Shown here piece by piece: positions 54,001 to 63,390 of a DNA stretch of 64,000 nt. Origin of the DNA: Apus apus (lineage: Eukaryota > Chordata > Aves > Apodiformes > Apodidae); NCBI RefSeq assembly GCF_020740795.1, contig NC_067283.1:3995659-4059658 (forward strand), read 5' to 3'. The notes beneath the pieces were generated by a model. The model ran no database searches, was not told the DNA's origin, and was given only the letters and a program-made list of their open reading frames with translations. Position numbers and translations under genes: made by a program. Every line of letters starts with the position of its first letter. Position 1 is the first letter of the stretch.

Positions 54001-57000
54001 AAGTAATCCTACAACATCAGCACTCCATTCAGATATATTTCTTTAATTAAACTTACTTCTTCGAGTGGAATCTCATCTTCTACTGGACAAGCAATATGGT
54101 AGGGAGGGAATGGGTCAGACCAGCCTTTCTTTGTGCAGTTCCTTTTTACTGTCCCAGCTGAAAGAGAAGCACTGATTTATTTATTATTTTTTTCCCATGA
54201 AGAGCCTCATAAAACAGTAGATTAAAACCAGGCACGAAGGTTGTACCAGGAGGAGAGGATAATTTCCATCAACATCTCACAGAGTTGGTAGCACATTTTG
54301 TATGTGTATATTCAGGTAATGAGGTACAAAACTTTTTGCTTTATCTGGAGACTAACAATGGGTAGAGAACTGAGGTGGGAAGAAAAAAGTCCTATCAGGG
54401 TCAAGGAAGTCCATTGAAGAGGACTGGGAAGCACTGCTCCACCAGATTTGTGCCTTGTCCAGCACTCACCCCTCTAATGTATCCCTTCTCACTCCCACCT
54501 TCCTTGGGGTTTACATTTCCTTAGCAGATCAGAGGCTGGAATAAACAGTTTGTTTTATGAGGATAGCACATTTCCATAAAAAGATTTATGAATCAGATGA
54601 AGGCTAAGTAAGAGAATCCCAGGGCAGGAAATTAATCTGCCCAGATGACAGGGATTTTCCTTATCCCTTATTTATAACTAGCATGTGTTGGGTGAGGCAG
54701 AGGTTGGGCTTTTCAGTTTCTTTTTCTTGTGGAACTGCCAAACCTAGGTCTTTCCTGGAGATTGTTTCCTCCTTATGGTCCTGCAGTTTGTCCCTAGCCA
54801 CATTCACCCAGAGAGTAAACAGTCACCAAGGCATTAATTTGCACATCTTTTAGCTGACCCCACACATCTGCTACTTCAAGGACAAAATTCTGCCTTGTGT
54901 CTCCAACCTTGGTCTTAAAGAACAATGACATTATTCATTCCCCTGCCTTTTATTTCACTCCCACTAATCAGAGCATAAATCTCATCAAGCCCCATGCTTA
55001 AGTTCTGACCTCAACAATAGGAGCCCTAGAGAACTGATGCACCAAGCTGATCCCAAAGCCTATGGAAATTACTATTGATTTCAGTGTCCATTGGCCCAGA
55101 ACCTCATCACAGACTATGGGCTTATATCCAGCTATGAATAATGTTTAAAATATGAGAAGAACTAATAAGCTCTCTAAGATCCTGCTGAAATATTTCCAAT
55201 AATGCTCTGACCCAACTAGAGAGCAGGGACTTGCAATCTTCTGTCTTCACTCCTTGTTTTTAGAAGTGTTCTAGCCAGAGAAGCCACACAACAACAGGAA
55301 TACAACCATGACAGCACATCACCTGGCTCCTTCATGAAGTGAAACAGGAAGTTTGGGCATGGTAAGGCAAGTGTCTCTCCAGCATCTGCCTCTGACCAGC
55401 ACAGTAATTTGTCCCAAGTTCTCTTGCAACCTCAGACAGAAAACGAAATACATTTTTAATCATGATTATATTTGAACAACACAAAAAAACCTCAAAACAC
55501 CCCCAAAAAATCCAAATATTTTTAAACTTCAACCCTCCACCTTTCACATATCTTAAAAAAACAGTTTAGCACAATATTTATTCTATAGTGAGCAACAGAC
55601 ACCTTCAGAGGAGCATTTAATCTGCTTTAGTTGGGCACCGTGTCTTAGACTGGGGTGGGTTTTGGGAAATAAGCAGTAAATGAAAATGTATTGTGGAAAT
55701 GGGAGGGATAGTGATGCTGGAAGAAAGACCAGATTACAGTGCTTGTTAAGGATTTGTTACAGGACTTGTTAATGTATTTTTGAAGATCAGCACAGCCTCA
55801 CACAACAAGCATGATGCCATAATAGCATTTAGCTGGGGAAGGAGGGAAGAAATAGGACAAGTACACAAGGATTCACTCAGATCGATTGACTATCCATATT
55901 TGAATGTGAAAAATAAAATGTAGAAAAAAGATTTTAAAAGAATGGGAGTAGATGGAAGAAGAGGTGACCAGAGAACAGGGATGTGGGACAATAAATAAAC
56001 CCTCAAACTTGCACATTGGCAGCATGGCTGTGTCCTGGGTCTGGTAGAGTGATGTTTCTCCATCAGTCTTTTTAGCCCTCACTTGTGGATACCTGGTGGT
56101 GTTGCATTTCCATGCTCTTCTGAGTCCTTCAGACATTCAGCCTCTTTTTTCTTCAGCTCTGTCATAAAATCACATTCTGGGTGAACATTGCCAGCAACCT
56201 ACAGGGAGAAGTTTCAGCTCATTAGTAAGAAGGTGTTGGGTAGGATCTCATGAACCATTAAGTCCAGACCCACTTTTGCAACTAACAAGGCCATGTTAGT
56301 TGTAAAGACAAAGAACACTAGCTTAGGGTATGGTGGTCAAAGGGTGCCACTGTCCCTGCATAAATTGTGACCCTTTTGGCAGATAAACCCAGCTGAGCTC
56401 TGTCAAAGGCAGCTGAGCTGTGCTACCTTCCATCAGAGTCAATCCTTAGGCACTCTAGCTGTGTCAGGATGCTAACTGTAGCTCTGTCCTGGAAAGTCTG
56501 TAAGGATTTTCTAGCTATGTTCATAAGGAAAGTCCTCTTTGTTAGGGGCCAGGTTTGAGTGCAGGACTCATTTGCACCCTGACTATAGCCCTGGCTAAAT
56601 CTGGGCCCAGGGAGACAAGAGTGCACTTGGACAGGCTCCTTTTCTTAGCAGTGTCTGGCCCAGCACTGCAGGGCATCCTAGAGCCCATCTGCTCCTCAGC
56701 TGAGACATGCCTCTGCCAACCTCCAAAGAAACATCTTGAAACCACACACAATTACTGCAAAATTGTCTTCTGAATGAGCTTTTCACTCAAAATGGAATGA
56801 ATCTGTTCCCTCCCTGCTGCCATCTGCCTTTCTTTACACAGGGTGGGAGGCAAACCTCTTTTCTTTGGGAAAAAAAACACACTACTGCACCAAAGCATTT
56901 GTTGCTTTGCTATGCTAGTGTAGAAAGAAAAAAAAAAAAAGGCACCTAGTGTTTAACAGCAGGAAACTTTGGGTTGCTTTAGTGCTTATTTAGACTTGTT

Positions 57001-60000
57001 CTTACCTGGACACCACAAGAGAATTAGAAGAGATCCAGAGTTCCTTGGCCACCAAAGGACACAGCCTGCAGCAGGCTGTTACACACCACAACTGCTGTGG
57101 ATGTACCCACTGTGAAGAAGTACATGTATCTGACCTCCAAATAGCAATTAGAAAAGTAGTATGTGCCTTGTCCAAGTGTTGTCCCCAGCCCAGAAGACCA
57201 GTTGTCATCAGAGACATTCTCACCTTAGCTCTGTGCCCTGGTCATGAGTGCCAGTGCTCTCTGTTATGTGTGAATATAGATGTAAAAACACAATTACACA
57301 ACAGAAAATGAACTCAGGATGAGACTTGCATGGTGAACAGGTGGCTGGCATATGGCTCAGTATTTTTTCTACCCAGGGAAGATTAATATTCAGGGAAAAG
57401 AAATAGCTGGCTCTCAGTTCATTCAGAGGACAGATCATATCGTTCCAATAAGCTGGTGTTTCCCCTTCATGTTAATGTCCATACCTCATGTTGGTCTGCA
57501 GAGCATTTGAACTGGGAATTGGCTAACAACTTGAGGTCTGGGGATGCTGGAGAGTGATGGATTCATTGCACAGCCTTTTGTCTTCTGTGATTTGGACCCT
57601 GGCAGTGGAAAATGGATGTGTCTATCTGTCTGCCCTTCAAGGAGCTAGTCTGCTTCCCATTTGCTGCACTCTTAGGAGGCTGTGGTTTTCCTGCCACACT
57701 GCCAGACAGCAGTGCCATGGATTGGTTCATGGGACTACTGATGAGGAGGACCCCATCCTCAGAGGTAGATAGGAATGGATGGAGCAGAGCCAGCCATTGC
57801 TTAGCCCCAGGAGGTGGAGATCTGTCATGTACGGTGACTCACTGATATGAGCTCCAATCAGTAAAAACAGGTAGTCTGGGGAGACCCTCCACTCCCCCTC
57901 ACCAAGGCATGCACTGGTAGGCAGGATGACAGAAAATTAACATCTATCATGATCACCTTTGCTCACTTCATATCTCTTCTCCTGCTAAGCATATATTCTT
58001 TCTCCCTTATACTCATCCTGGACAATGAAATTCACTGATGCTGAAAAACTCGCTATCCTTCCTGTATGGCAGCTATTGCAAAAAGTGACTTTATTAGTCA
58101 GTAGATAAAACTGTCATCCCATTTACTGAAAAGCTATTTTACAACATTCTCTTGGTTCAGTGAGCTGTGCCCAGAAAAAACTCAGTAGGCAGGAAATGTA
58201 CCCATTTGCACGGTCCTAAATTATTTGTCCTGGCACAAAAATGACTAGGTTTTGCCTGCAAAAACTGTCTTGAACTCACTAAAATGTTTATGGCAAGAAC
58301 AAAGATTGTTTGGCTTATTCAGCAGTCCAGGAAACCTCTTTTTTCCTTTTTCTTCTTTTTTCTTTCTGAGTCTCCAGTCTCATGAGATCACTTTACCGTA
58401 TGCAACTCACATAAAAAGGTATGATCAAGTAGGAGATATTTAAATTATTACCTCTTCCTTAAAGAAGACCTCACCTTAAGAGATGCTCTCACAGTTTGTA
58501 TTCAGGCCAACACTAACCACTGCTTGAATAAACACTGCAAAATCTGCTATGACAAAAACTCAGATAACATAAAGAAGGTCCATTCCACTCCTAGGCTGTG
58601 TTCTAGATATATCCTTCCCCCCAGAGCATTTCACTATCTTTAGCAGACAATTTCCAATCAGCTTCAAACTCTTCCCAAGCCAGGAGTAGAATCAGATTCC
58701 AGACTACTCTGAAAATACCTGTAGACTGAATTTTTAATCTTCTTTTCCTCCTCCTTCCCTTCTGCCCACTTTGGGAAGCATCAAACAATGGGATAGAGGT
58801 ATGACCCATCCTTTAAGACTAGCATAAATGTCTGTGTATGTGATTCAGCTCCCTTTGGTGTCTACATCTACAGAGACATCATTATCTGATCTGGTTATCT
58901 TAGGTTCTTTTAATGAGAATTACAGAGAGAGTCTAGCATTCATGTGCATAGATCAGTTGAATTATTTTATACACTTACTTTTGGATGGAATGAGCTGTAG
59001 TTTAGGCTCAATTTGCTAGGAATTCCCTGACTATTAAATCCCTGGTTACTTTCTAAATTTCAGCTTCAAAACATACATGTCTCCTTTTAAAACTGTGCTG
59101 TCACCAGCTGAATCATTCACATTTGGAAGAGTCTGGTTAAAATGTTCATGTGGAATACAGCAAATCTAGGTTCAATTCCCTGCCAGACCTGAGAAGTATC
59201 AAGTTGTTTTTCCCATTTTTGATGGGGAAGTTCTGTGATTCTGTGTGAAACAGCAGGGGAAAAGAGCAGATCAGCGGGAATTTTGGAATGCATCTTCCCA
59301 AGTCCATGCCAATCTGAAGGTATCCATTTTGGATCAGTCTTTTAACTGATCCTGTGATAACTACTTTGGTGTTACTAAGGAGCAAATGCAGGAACTCAGT
59401 GGGCCCTGATTTTCCAACAGCTTTTTATTCCCAGAACATCCATAACAGTTCACTAAGGCAGAACACATTGGGCAGCAAATTCACTGGGTATGAGGCAACT
59501 TTTAAGGGCTTTGACAAATGGAAGTCATCTACACCTTTGTGATGATTCCACTACCATGAGACAAAACGGATGCATAATGGCTTAAGCCCAAGCTGAGCTG
59601 CTCTCAGGTCCCTGAGGGGCCTTACTGCCCCTGTTTATTCTCCCTGCACTATGTCTATGGGACCAGGACCTCTTTTCAGGTCAGTCTCTGCCCTAGAAAT
59701 ACTGTAAAATGATGGTTGCAAGCTCCACCACAGCCCTGAGCCCTGCAGTGTTCAGCCATGGGCCCCATAGGTGTCTCAGCATGGCCTCAGCCCAGCCTCA
59801 GCCAATCCTTGTCCCAGTGGACCTTCTTAGTCAACCTGGGCTATGTCTGACCCTGGATTTCCTCACCAGGTGTGAACCTGACAGGCTGATATGCTGGAGA
59901 TGGTAGAATGGGGTTTGGCTGGCAAGGTTCTACCTACCCTGCCAGTCAGGTTATCACTTACAGAATAAATATACCTTAGAAAAAGTATAACTGCTTTTCT

Positions 60001-62117
60001 TGTCCACATACTTACATCCCATTTGGAATTAAGATAAGGAAACAGGTATTTCCCTAATATTCTTTTTAGAAGAGCAAAAATGGTAGGAATTGTGCATTGG
60101 GAACCAAAACAGATAATCTTTTTGAGAGGACCATACTTAATATTTCAGGTTTTCCTCCTGAATAACTACACAAAAATCCCCTTGCTGCTGCTGCTGTGTT
60201 CTAAATAGAGGATGAATTTGCAGTTGTTGTAACTAAAAGGTAATGTCTTAAATGGAGCTGTGGGTTAGCACAACCATTAAAATTAAGGAAATATTTACCT
60301 GTGTCAGAGGGTCCCTGTCGAAAATAATTTTAATGTGGTAAAGATAAAAACAACAAAACCAGCTCTTTTCCATATCAGCCTCACAGAGTCATAGAATGGT
60401 CGGGGTTGGAAGGGACCTCTGGAGATCATTGAGTCCAACTCCCCTACCAGAGCAGGATCCCCTAGAGCAGATCCCATAGGAACACATCCAGGTGGGTTTT
60501 GAAAGTCTCCAGGGATAGAGACTCCACAACCTCCTTGGGCAGCCTGTGCCAGATTCTAAAGAGGTACATGAAATGCACACATAAGAAAGTAAAATTCTCT
60601 CATTTAAAAAAAATTATTCTTCGTGTTTTCATAACATCATGCTAAATCTGCTGCTTGATTGATGCATTTCCTCTGTTTTCTCTTCTATACATCAAAGTAG
60701 CTCAGTATTTGCATTCTTTTCACATTACAGTAGGGACCATACAAGCAATGACCAAAAGAAAAAAAAGTACAAATCTCGTTTTATGGAAGCAGAAAGTCAG
60801 CCTCTAAAGCATTTAAAATCTCTCCAAAAGTTGAGTTCAGCCTTTCCAGGGAAAGCCTACTATCAAGTTACACAATAATGAAAACAGATGGCTGGTTTTT
60901 TCCACCATTTTCAACTCAAAGAAGTGTTGTTTATCTTTCCTTTAGTATAATAAAATATGCGACACATGCTAGGAGATTTTTCTTACACACTTACCCATAA
61001 ACATGTTTTTGATCAATGTATGATCATATTGTAACCAATCCAAATTTAGAGAATAAATTGCTGTTTCTCTTGGGTAAATGGAACAGGTTCTCACAGAGAC
61101 TTTCAGTGATATTAGTAACTATGAGCACTGGATGCTGATATTCTACTTAGGAGCACACATTCTAAGTTGGTCACACTACAGGGAAGAGGGGGTTGTCACA
61201 CAGATGATACAAAGGAAATCATACTTTCACATCAGTAACAGGTCTTTTCAGTCATTGCACAGTGTTTTATTTCTTATGACCCCACACAAAACCAAGCTGC
61301 TGTGCCACCCCTCATGAACTGTTCCTTCAGAGAAGAGATTTCCAGGGGTAAGGAAAGGATATAGCAGAAAGGGCAGAAGAGGAAGACACTGAACATTTAA
61401 TTGCTCTCAAAAGAAATATAATATCCTTTCCCCATTTTTTTTTCACAGACCTTTCCTGATATCTGGGTGATCCTGAATTCTCTTTTTTTACTCATTGTCC
61501 AAAGGAAAAAGTCAGCAAGACCTCTAGCTTTTCAAATGCAGTTGGATGTTTCTAATTCTACCACAAGCACCTCTTGTTTCAACTCATTTTTTACCTGTAA
61601 CATCTCAGCTGTTTACATGTTAAAGAGCATGAATGCTACCAACAAGGCAAATGAAACTGTAACCAATAAGATTGTGTAATCTGAAATTGAATAAAACTCC
61701 AGCACAACTCAGCTGCTTTGGTGTAGCCCCTCTCCTTCAGTTTCTTCTTCTTTGTCACTGTCATTTAAAGCTTACACACAGAAAAGGGGGTTCTGCCAAA
61801 TATGTTGTTTCTCCTTCGTGAGTGTGTGGTAAGAAAGCAGTGAACTGCAGTGAAACAGAGATCCTGCAAAGTGTGTCCCTTCTGCCACTCTTCACACTTT
61901 TCATAGCGTCTTGCCTTGTTTAACTGGAATTCACAGCAAATAAAGAGAAAAGAGACTCATGCAAAAAAGGAAAGCTCTATCTGACCATCTGCTCCCAGAA
62001 GAAAATGAACAATTCTTGAAAAACAATGAAGGAAAAGCAGGTTTTCATGCAATTACTTACAAGCACTGCCAGACTCAGGGTGCACAGAGCACAGTGGTAC
62101 AAAACACTCAAGTTCAT
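38933..62117 (-). CDS. GHRHR: Growth-hormone-releasing hormone receptor, 13 coding exons, complete coding sequence
   Basis: Class B G-protein-coupled receptor of the plasma membrane. In this family it binds GHRH on pituitary somatotrophs and signals through Gs and cAMP to drive growth hormone release and somatotroph growth. Spliced exons (listed separately) give 1275 nt, 424 residues plus TAA, all with GT donors, AG acceptors and matching phases. Seen in the protein: signal peptide (1 to about 22); extracellular domain with seven Cys (28, 41, 56, 65, 79, 98, 114), Asp61 and [10 protein letters not shown]1 with [18 protein letters not shown] before TM2; TM3 Cys204 and ECL2 Cys274; GWG at the end of exon 7; [10 protein letters not shown] in TM6; [18 protein letters not shown] in TM7; a short C-tail ending SVC. 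Sequons at N50 and N97. CPRNYIH, DHCS, the NQE motif and the tail fit GHRHR better than VIP, PACAP or secretin receptors. Bird paralogues such as GHRHR2 are not excluded. No frameshift or lost key residue is seen. Confidence 0.95.
40388..40876 (+). mobile_element. CR1 LINE 3' portion in GHRHR intron 12
   Basis: 'ggagctgttggagagggttc' and 'ggagaagagaaggctccagg' (ORF2 end) through to 'ggtcccttccaactcaaacc' and the 'gttctatgattcaatgat' tail. It runs opposite to the host gene and is 5'-truncated. Confidence 0.93.
41228..41239 (+). promoter_or_regulatory. CTCF-type motif in GHRHR intron 12
   Basis: CCACTAGATGGC on the plus strand, the same 12-base core as the site at 33013 but in opposite orientation and followed by TTC rather than AGC. 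It lies in the last intron, about 170 nt past exon 12. Occupancy is inferred. Confidence 0.4.
41406..41447 (-). CDS. GHRHR: GHRHR coding exon 12 (TM7)
   Basis: 42 nt, residues 371-384, [14 protein letters not shown]. This is the highly conserved TM7 micro-exon of class B receptors. The NQE ending is typical of GHRHR, where most relatives have NGE or NSE. Acceptor ttcag, donor gtaagg, phase 0 at both ends. Confidence 0.96.
41977..42015. repeat. (ATTA)n-type simple repeat in GHRHR intron 11
   Basis: About 39 nt of ATTAATTAATAA units. Confidence 0.85.
42936..43065 (-). CDS. GHRHR: GHRHR coding exon 11 (TM6, ECL3, TM7 start)
   Basis: 130 nt, completing Arg327 and encoding residues 328-370. Encodes [17 protein letters not shown], then [16 protein letters not shown] and [19 protein letters not shown] is the class B TM6 signature, and IVFNFLP followed by G-RL-LEL matches GHRHR rather than VIP or PACAP receptors. 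Acceptor gctag, donor gtaaaa, phase 0 out. Confidence 0.97.
43691..43782 (-). CDS. GHRHR: GHRHR coding exon 10 (TM5 end, ICL3)
   Basis: 92 nt, residues 297-326 plus two bases of Arg327. Encodes [19 protein letters not shown] and then a hydrophilic loop ending SSQY. The VNF-LF-NII-ILL-KL pattern and the 92-nt length match the family. ICL3 contacts the G protein. Acceptor aatag, donor gtagtg. Confidence 0.96.
44149..44275 (-). mobile_element. CR1 LINE 3' fragment in GHRHR intron 9
   Basis: Minus-oriented 'catggaatcatggaatcaca', 'gagttggaagggacctctag', 'gatcccctggagcacatccc'; similarity fades after 'gggtcttgaatt'. Confidence 0.88.
45482..45551 (-). CDS. GHRHR: GHRHR coding exon 9 (ECL2, TM5)
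   Basis: 70 nt, completing Ala273 and encoding residues 274-296. Encodes [17 protein letters not shown] and then IIISVG. The CWD motif with Cys274, YWW and KGP are class B hallmarks of ECL2/TM5. It is separated from exon 8 by a 112-nt intron, the shortest of the gene. Acceptor ctcag, donor gtaggt, phase 0 out. Confidence 0.96.
45664..45724 (-). CDS. GHRHR: GHRHR coding exon 8 (TM4)
   Basis: 61 nt, completing Gly253 and encoding residues 254-272 plus two bases of Ala273. Encodes [19 protein letters not shown], the rest of TM4 and the start of the second extracellular loop; FEDT matches GHRHR. The size equals the standard class B TM4 exon. Acceptor gacag, donor gtaagt. Confidence 0.95.
46996..47149 (-). 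CDS. GHRHR: GHRHR coding exon 7 (TM3, ICL2, start of TM4)
   Basis: 154 nt, residues 202-252 plus one base of Gly253. Begins [12 protein letters not shown]; Cys204 should pair with Cys274 in the second extracellular loop. Continues [18 protein letters not shown] (TM3, with the class B WLL-E-LYL motif) and ends [11 protein letters not shown]. Acceptor cctag, donor gtaagt. Confidence 0.97.
47391..48005 (-). mobile_element. CR1 LINE, ORF2 end plus 3' UTR, in GHRHR intron 6
   Basis: Begins with about five tail units of the 'catagaat' type, then the 3' UTR. A 160-codon open frame encodes the ORF2 C-terminus ([43 protein letters not shown]). It has the same orientation as GHRHR. The open frame suggests a fairly young copy, though a poly-A run (poly-Phe on this strand) interrupts the conserved end. 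Confidence 0.94.
48743..48875 (-). CDS. GHRHR: GHRHR coding exon 6 (ICL1, TM2, ECL1)
   Basis: 133 nt, completing Arg157 and encoding residues 158-201. Begins [14 protein letters not shown], the first intracellular loop into TM2, and ends with [11 protein letters not shown] and DHCSFST. CPRNYIH-QLF-TFILKA, the KDA motif and DHCS-ST are specific to GHRH receptors; PACAP and VIP receptors have CTRNFIH and KDW. His167 is the class B residue tied to Gs coupling. Acceptor tctag, donor gtaagc, phase 0 out. Confidence 0.97.
50308..50462. repeat. AT-rich microsatellite in GHRHR intron 5
   Basis: About 155 nt of TAA, TATA and ATAATA units with almost no G or C. The minus-strand open frame of Ile/Tyr across it is a repeat artefact. 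Confidence 0.95.
50736..50833 (-). CDS. GHRHR: GHRHR coding exon 5 (TM1)
   Basis: 98 nt, residues 125-156 plus two bases of Arg157. Encodes [16 protein letters not shown] followed by a hydrophobic run ending in AF, the first membrane helix, with the class B YTVGYS signature. SYFST-KIIYTVG is very close to GHRHR. Acceptor cacag, donor gtacgt. Confidence 0.97.
51815..51862 (+). mobile_element. CR1 tail remnant in GHRHR intron 4
   Basis: 'gatgatcctgaggtcccttc' and 'cttgtattctatgattcca', the last part of a CR1 3' end. Confidence 0.75.
54057..54157 (-). CDS. GHRHR: GHRHR coding exon 4 (end of extracellular domain)
   Basis: 101 nt, completing Ala91 and encoding residues 92-124. Carries [19 protein letters not shown] and IACPVE, matching the VKR-C-GWSEPFPPY-ACP block of GHRH receptors. 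Cys98 and Cys114 complete the extracellular cysteine set. N97-C-T is a glycosylation sequon. Acceptor tttcag, donor gtaagt, phase 0 out. Confidence 0.97.
55323..55430 (-). CDS. GHRHR: GHRHR coding exon 3 (extracellular domain core)
   Basis: 108 nt, residues 55-91 with split codons at both ends (Gly55, Ala91). Encodes [11 protein letters not shown] and [10 protein letters not shown], the central fold of the hormone-binding domain, with Cys56, Cys65 and Cys79. Asp61 aligns with the Asp changed in the dwarf 'little' mouse (D60G). Trp60 and Trp66 are also conserved. The usual CPDFF reads CPNFL here. Acceptor tctgag, donor gtgatg. Confidence 0.96.
56093..56198 (-). CDS. GHRHR: GHRHR coding exon 2 (start of extracellular domain)
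   Basis: 106 nt, phase 0 in and phase 1 out, residues 20-54 plus one base of Gly55. The acceptor is tgtag and the donor gtatcc. Encodes [15 protein letters not shown] with Cys28 and Cys41, matching the HPECDF...C pattern at the start of the mature GHRH receptor. N50-A-T is a sequon at the position where human GHRHR has one. The exon is one codon longer than I recall for human before the conserved Gly-Cys. Confidence 0.96.
60381..60553 (-). mobile_element. CR1 LINE 3' fragment in GHRHR intron 1
   Basis: Minus-oriented 'cacagagtcatagaatggtc', 'ggggttggaagggacctctg', 'gagtccaactcccctaccag', ending at 'cttgggcagcctgtgcc'. Confidence 0.92.
62061..62117 (-). CDS. GHRHR: GHRHR coding exon 1 (signal peptide)
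   Basis: 57 nt encoding residues 1-19 (begins MNLSVLYH, ends SLAVL), a short hydrophobic stretch suited to a signal peptide. Followed directly by a consensus donor gtaagt. I chose it because it is the only stretch I found upstream of exon 2 with an ATG, an open phase-0 frame and a good donor. Its 57-nt length equals that of coding exon 1 in human GHRHR, where a known splice mutation is named c.57+1. Signal peptides diverge quickly, so support is structural rather than by sequence match. It lies 5.9 kb from exon 2, so transcript data would settle it. Confidence 0.85.
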
Positions 62118-62237
62118 GTTCCAAAGCACGAGCCAGACTTCACTTCTTTAGCTTTTCTTAGCATCTTTCACCTGCTTTTTGACTTCCCTTTCTCCTGTCA
62201 GTTGCTGATTTGAAGCATTTATCTTTTTGCACAGAAG

Positions 62238-62245
62238 TGACGTAA
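62238..62245. promoter_or_regulatory. CRE-like element upstream of GHRHR ATG
   Basis: TGACGTAA, one base from the palindromic cAMP response element, about 120 nt from the ATG. It contains a CpG in a CpG-poor region. It lies either in the proximal promoter or in the 5' UTR, depending on the true start site. Function is inferred. Confidence 0.35.
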
Positions 62246-62309
62246 CAGTACAGGGAAGTGGGAAATAAATATTAACAAGTCTCTAAACTGTCTTTAACCT
62301 GCTTTCCAT

Positions 62310-62317
62310 CTTTTATA
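62310..62317 (-). promoter_or_regulatory. TATA-like box upstream of GHRHR exon 1
   Basis: TATAAAAG on the minus strand, about 195 nt upstream of the ATG. If used, transcription would begin near 62285 with an unspliced 5' UTR of about 165 nt. AT-rich DNA gives such matches by chance, so this is a weak call. Confidence 0.35.
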
Positions 62318-62791
62318 TTTTACTTCAGGCTCACAGACTGGAATGAATGAAGGGGGTTGTTGTTCCCAAGATTATGGGCATCCTGTACCTCCTGGCAGAC
62401 CCCCTGTTTCTTTCTTTGTAACACAAAATAATTTTAGGGGGAATGGATAGATTTAAATGCTATTAATCCTGTATAAAACTAATGTGGCTGACATAATAGA
62501 AATCCTCTCCTAACAGCTAATGTTAGTCTCATTCTAATAAAACCCATTTCATAGTGTGATTTCAATGCATCTCTATGTGCACATGTTTTTATGGAGTATG
62601 ACTCTGATACTGTACTTTTAATGCAGGATGAAAAACTACTCACAAACAAGTGAACATAAATTCTTCTGGGTACCTGTTGGACATTGATTTGAAGGCAAAA
62701 TTCACAAGTAAATCTTCTCACCTTGAGTCAGACTTTAGAAAGTTCAGTGTCTAAATATGAACCAGTCATCTTCTCTGCCCAAGGTATAGAG

Positions 62792-62798
62792 ATGCATA
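62792..62798. promoter_or_regulatory. Pit-1/POU-like octamer half-site
   Basis: ATGCATA, reading TATGCAT on the gene's strand, resembling the core of the Pit-1 (POU1F1) site. Pit-1 is known to drive GHRHR in mammals. It is about 675 nt upstream of the ATG; a single short match of this kind is common by chance. Confidence 0.2.
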
Positions 62799-63390
62799 CA
62801 CTCAGCTCATCCTTACATAAGCATTAAGACAGGCCAGATGAATCCACTCCAGAAATAACAGTTTCACTCAAAGCTAAATGTTTGATGTCTGGATGTCAGA
62901 AGGTCAGTTGTACTTCAGCTGTGCTGTATCTATATGAAAGTTTGTCTACCAATGAATATTATACTAAGAAGGACTTCAAATTTCATATCAACATTAAGCA
63001 AATTTTAACATTGCCAAATCAGAGACATAAGATATGAAATACCTTTAAAATGTTGTTCCTCACTCTTCTATTCTCAAATTTTGCTATTCCTCAAAATCAG
63101 TTCTAAACCCGAGCTCCCATCTTCCTTCCATGGTCCATCCTACAATCCTGTTTTCACCCCTGACACAGCTTTTGCTCCATCTTGACTGGCTCATCTTTAT
63201 GCAGTTAAATCAAATTACCTCTTAGTGCTTATCTACACAGGTTGGGTAGAGGAATGCTGAGACCTTGGAAAGGAGCCTCCCAGCTCCTGGAGTCACCACA
63301 GCCATGAAGAACCAAATTTGCATTCATGCAGGGCTCAACTACACTTGGAAACATCTGTGGGGATGAAGCCTTCAGGGTTTGATTATAGGA

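Noticed and set aside
57002..57223. Possible GHRHR first exon ending at a CAG/gtaaga donor near 57006
   Set aside because: The phase needed by exon 2 meets a stop seven codons upstream with no ATG; the exon at 62061-62117 fits phase and length.
38933..62117. Secretin, VIP or PACAP receptor as the identity of the gene
   Set aside because: These have CTRN-type ICL1 motifs or longer C-tails; CPRNYIH, LNQE and the short tail ending in Cys fit GHRHR-type receptors better.
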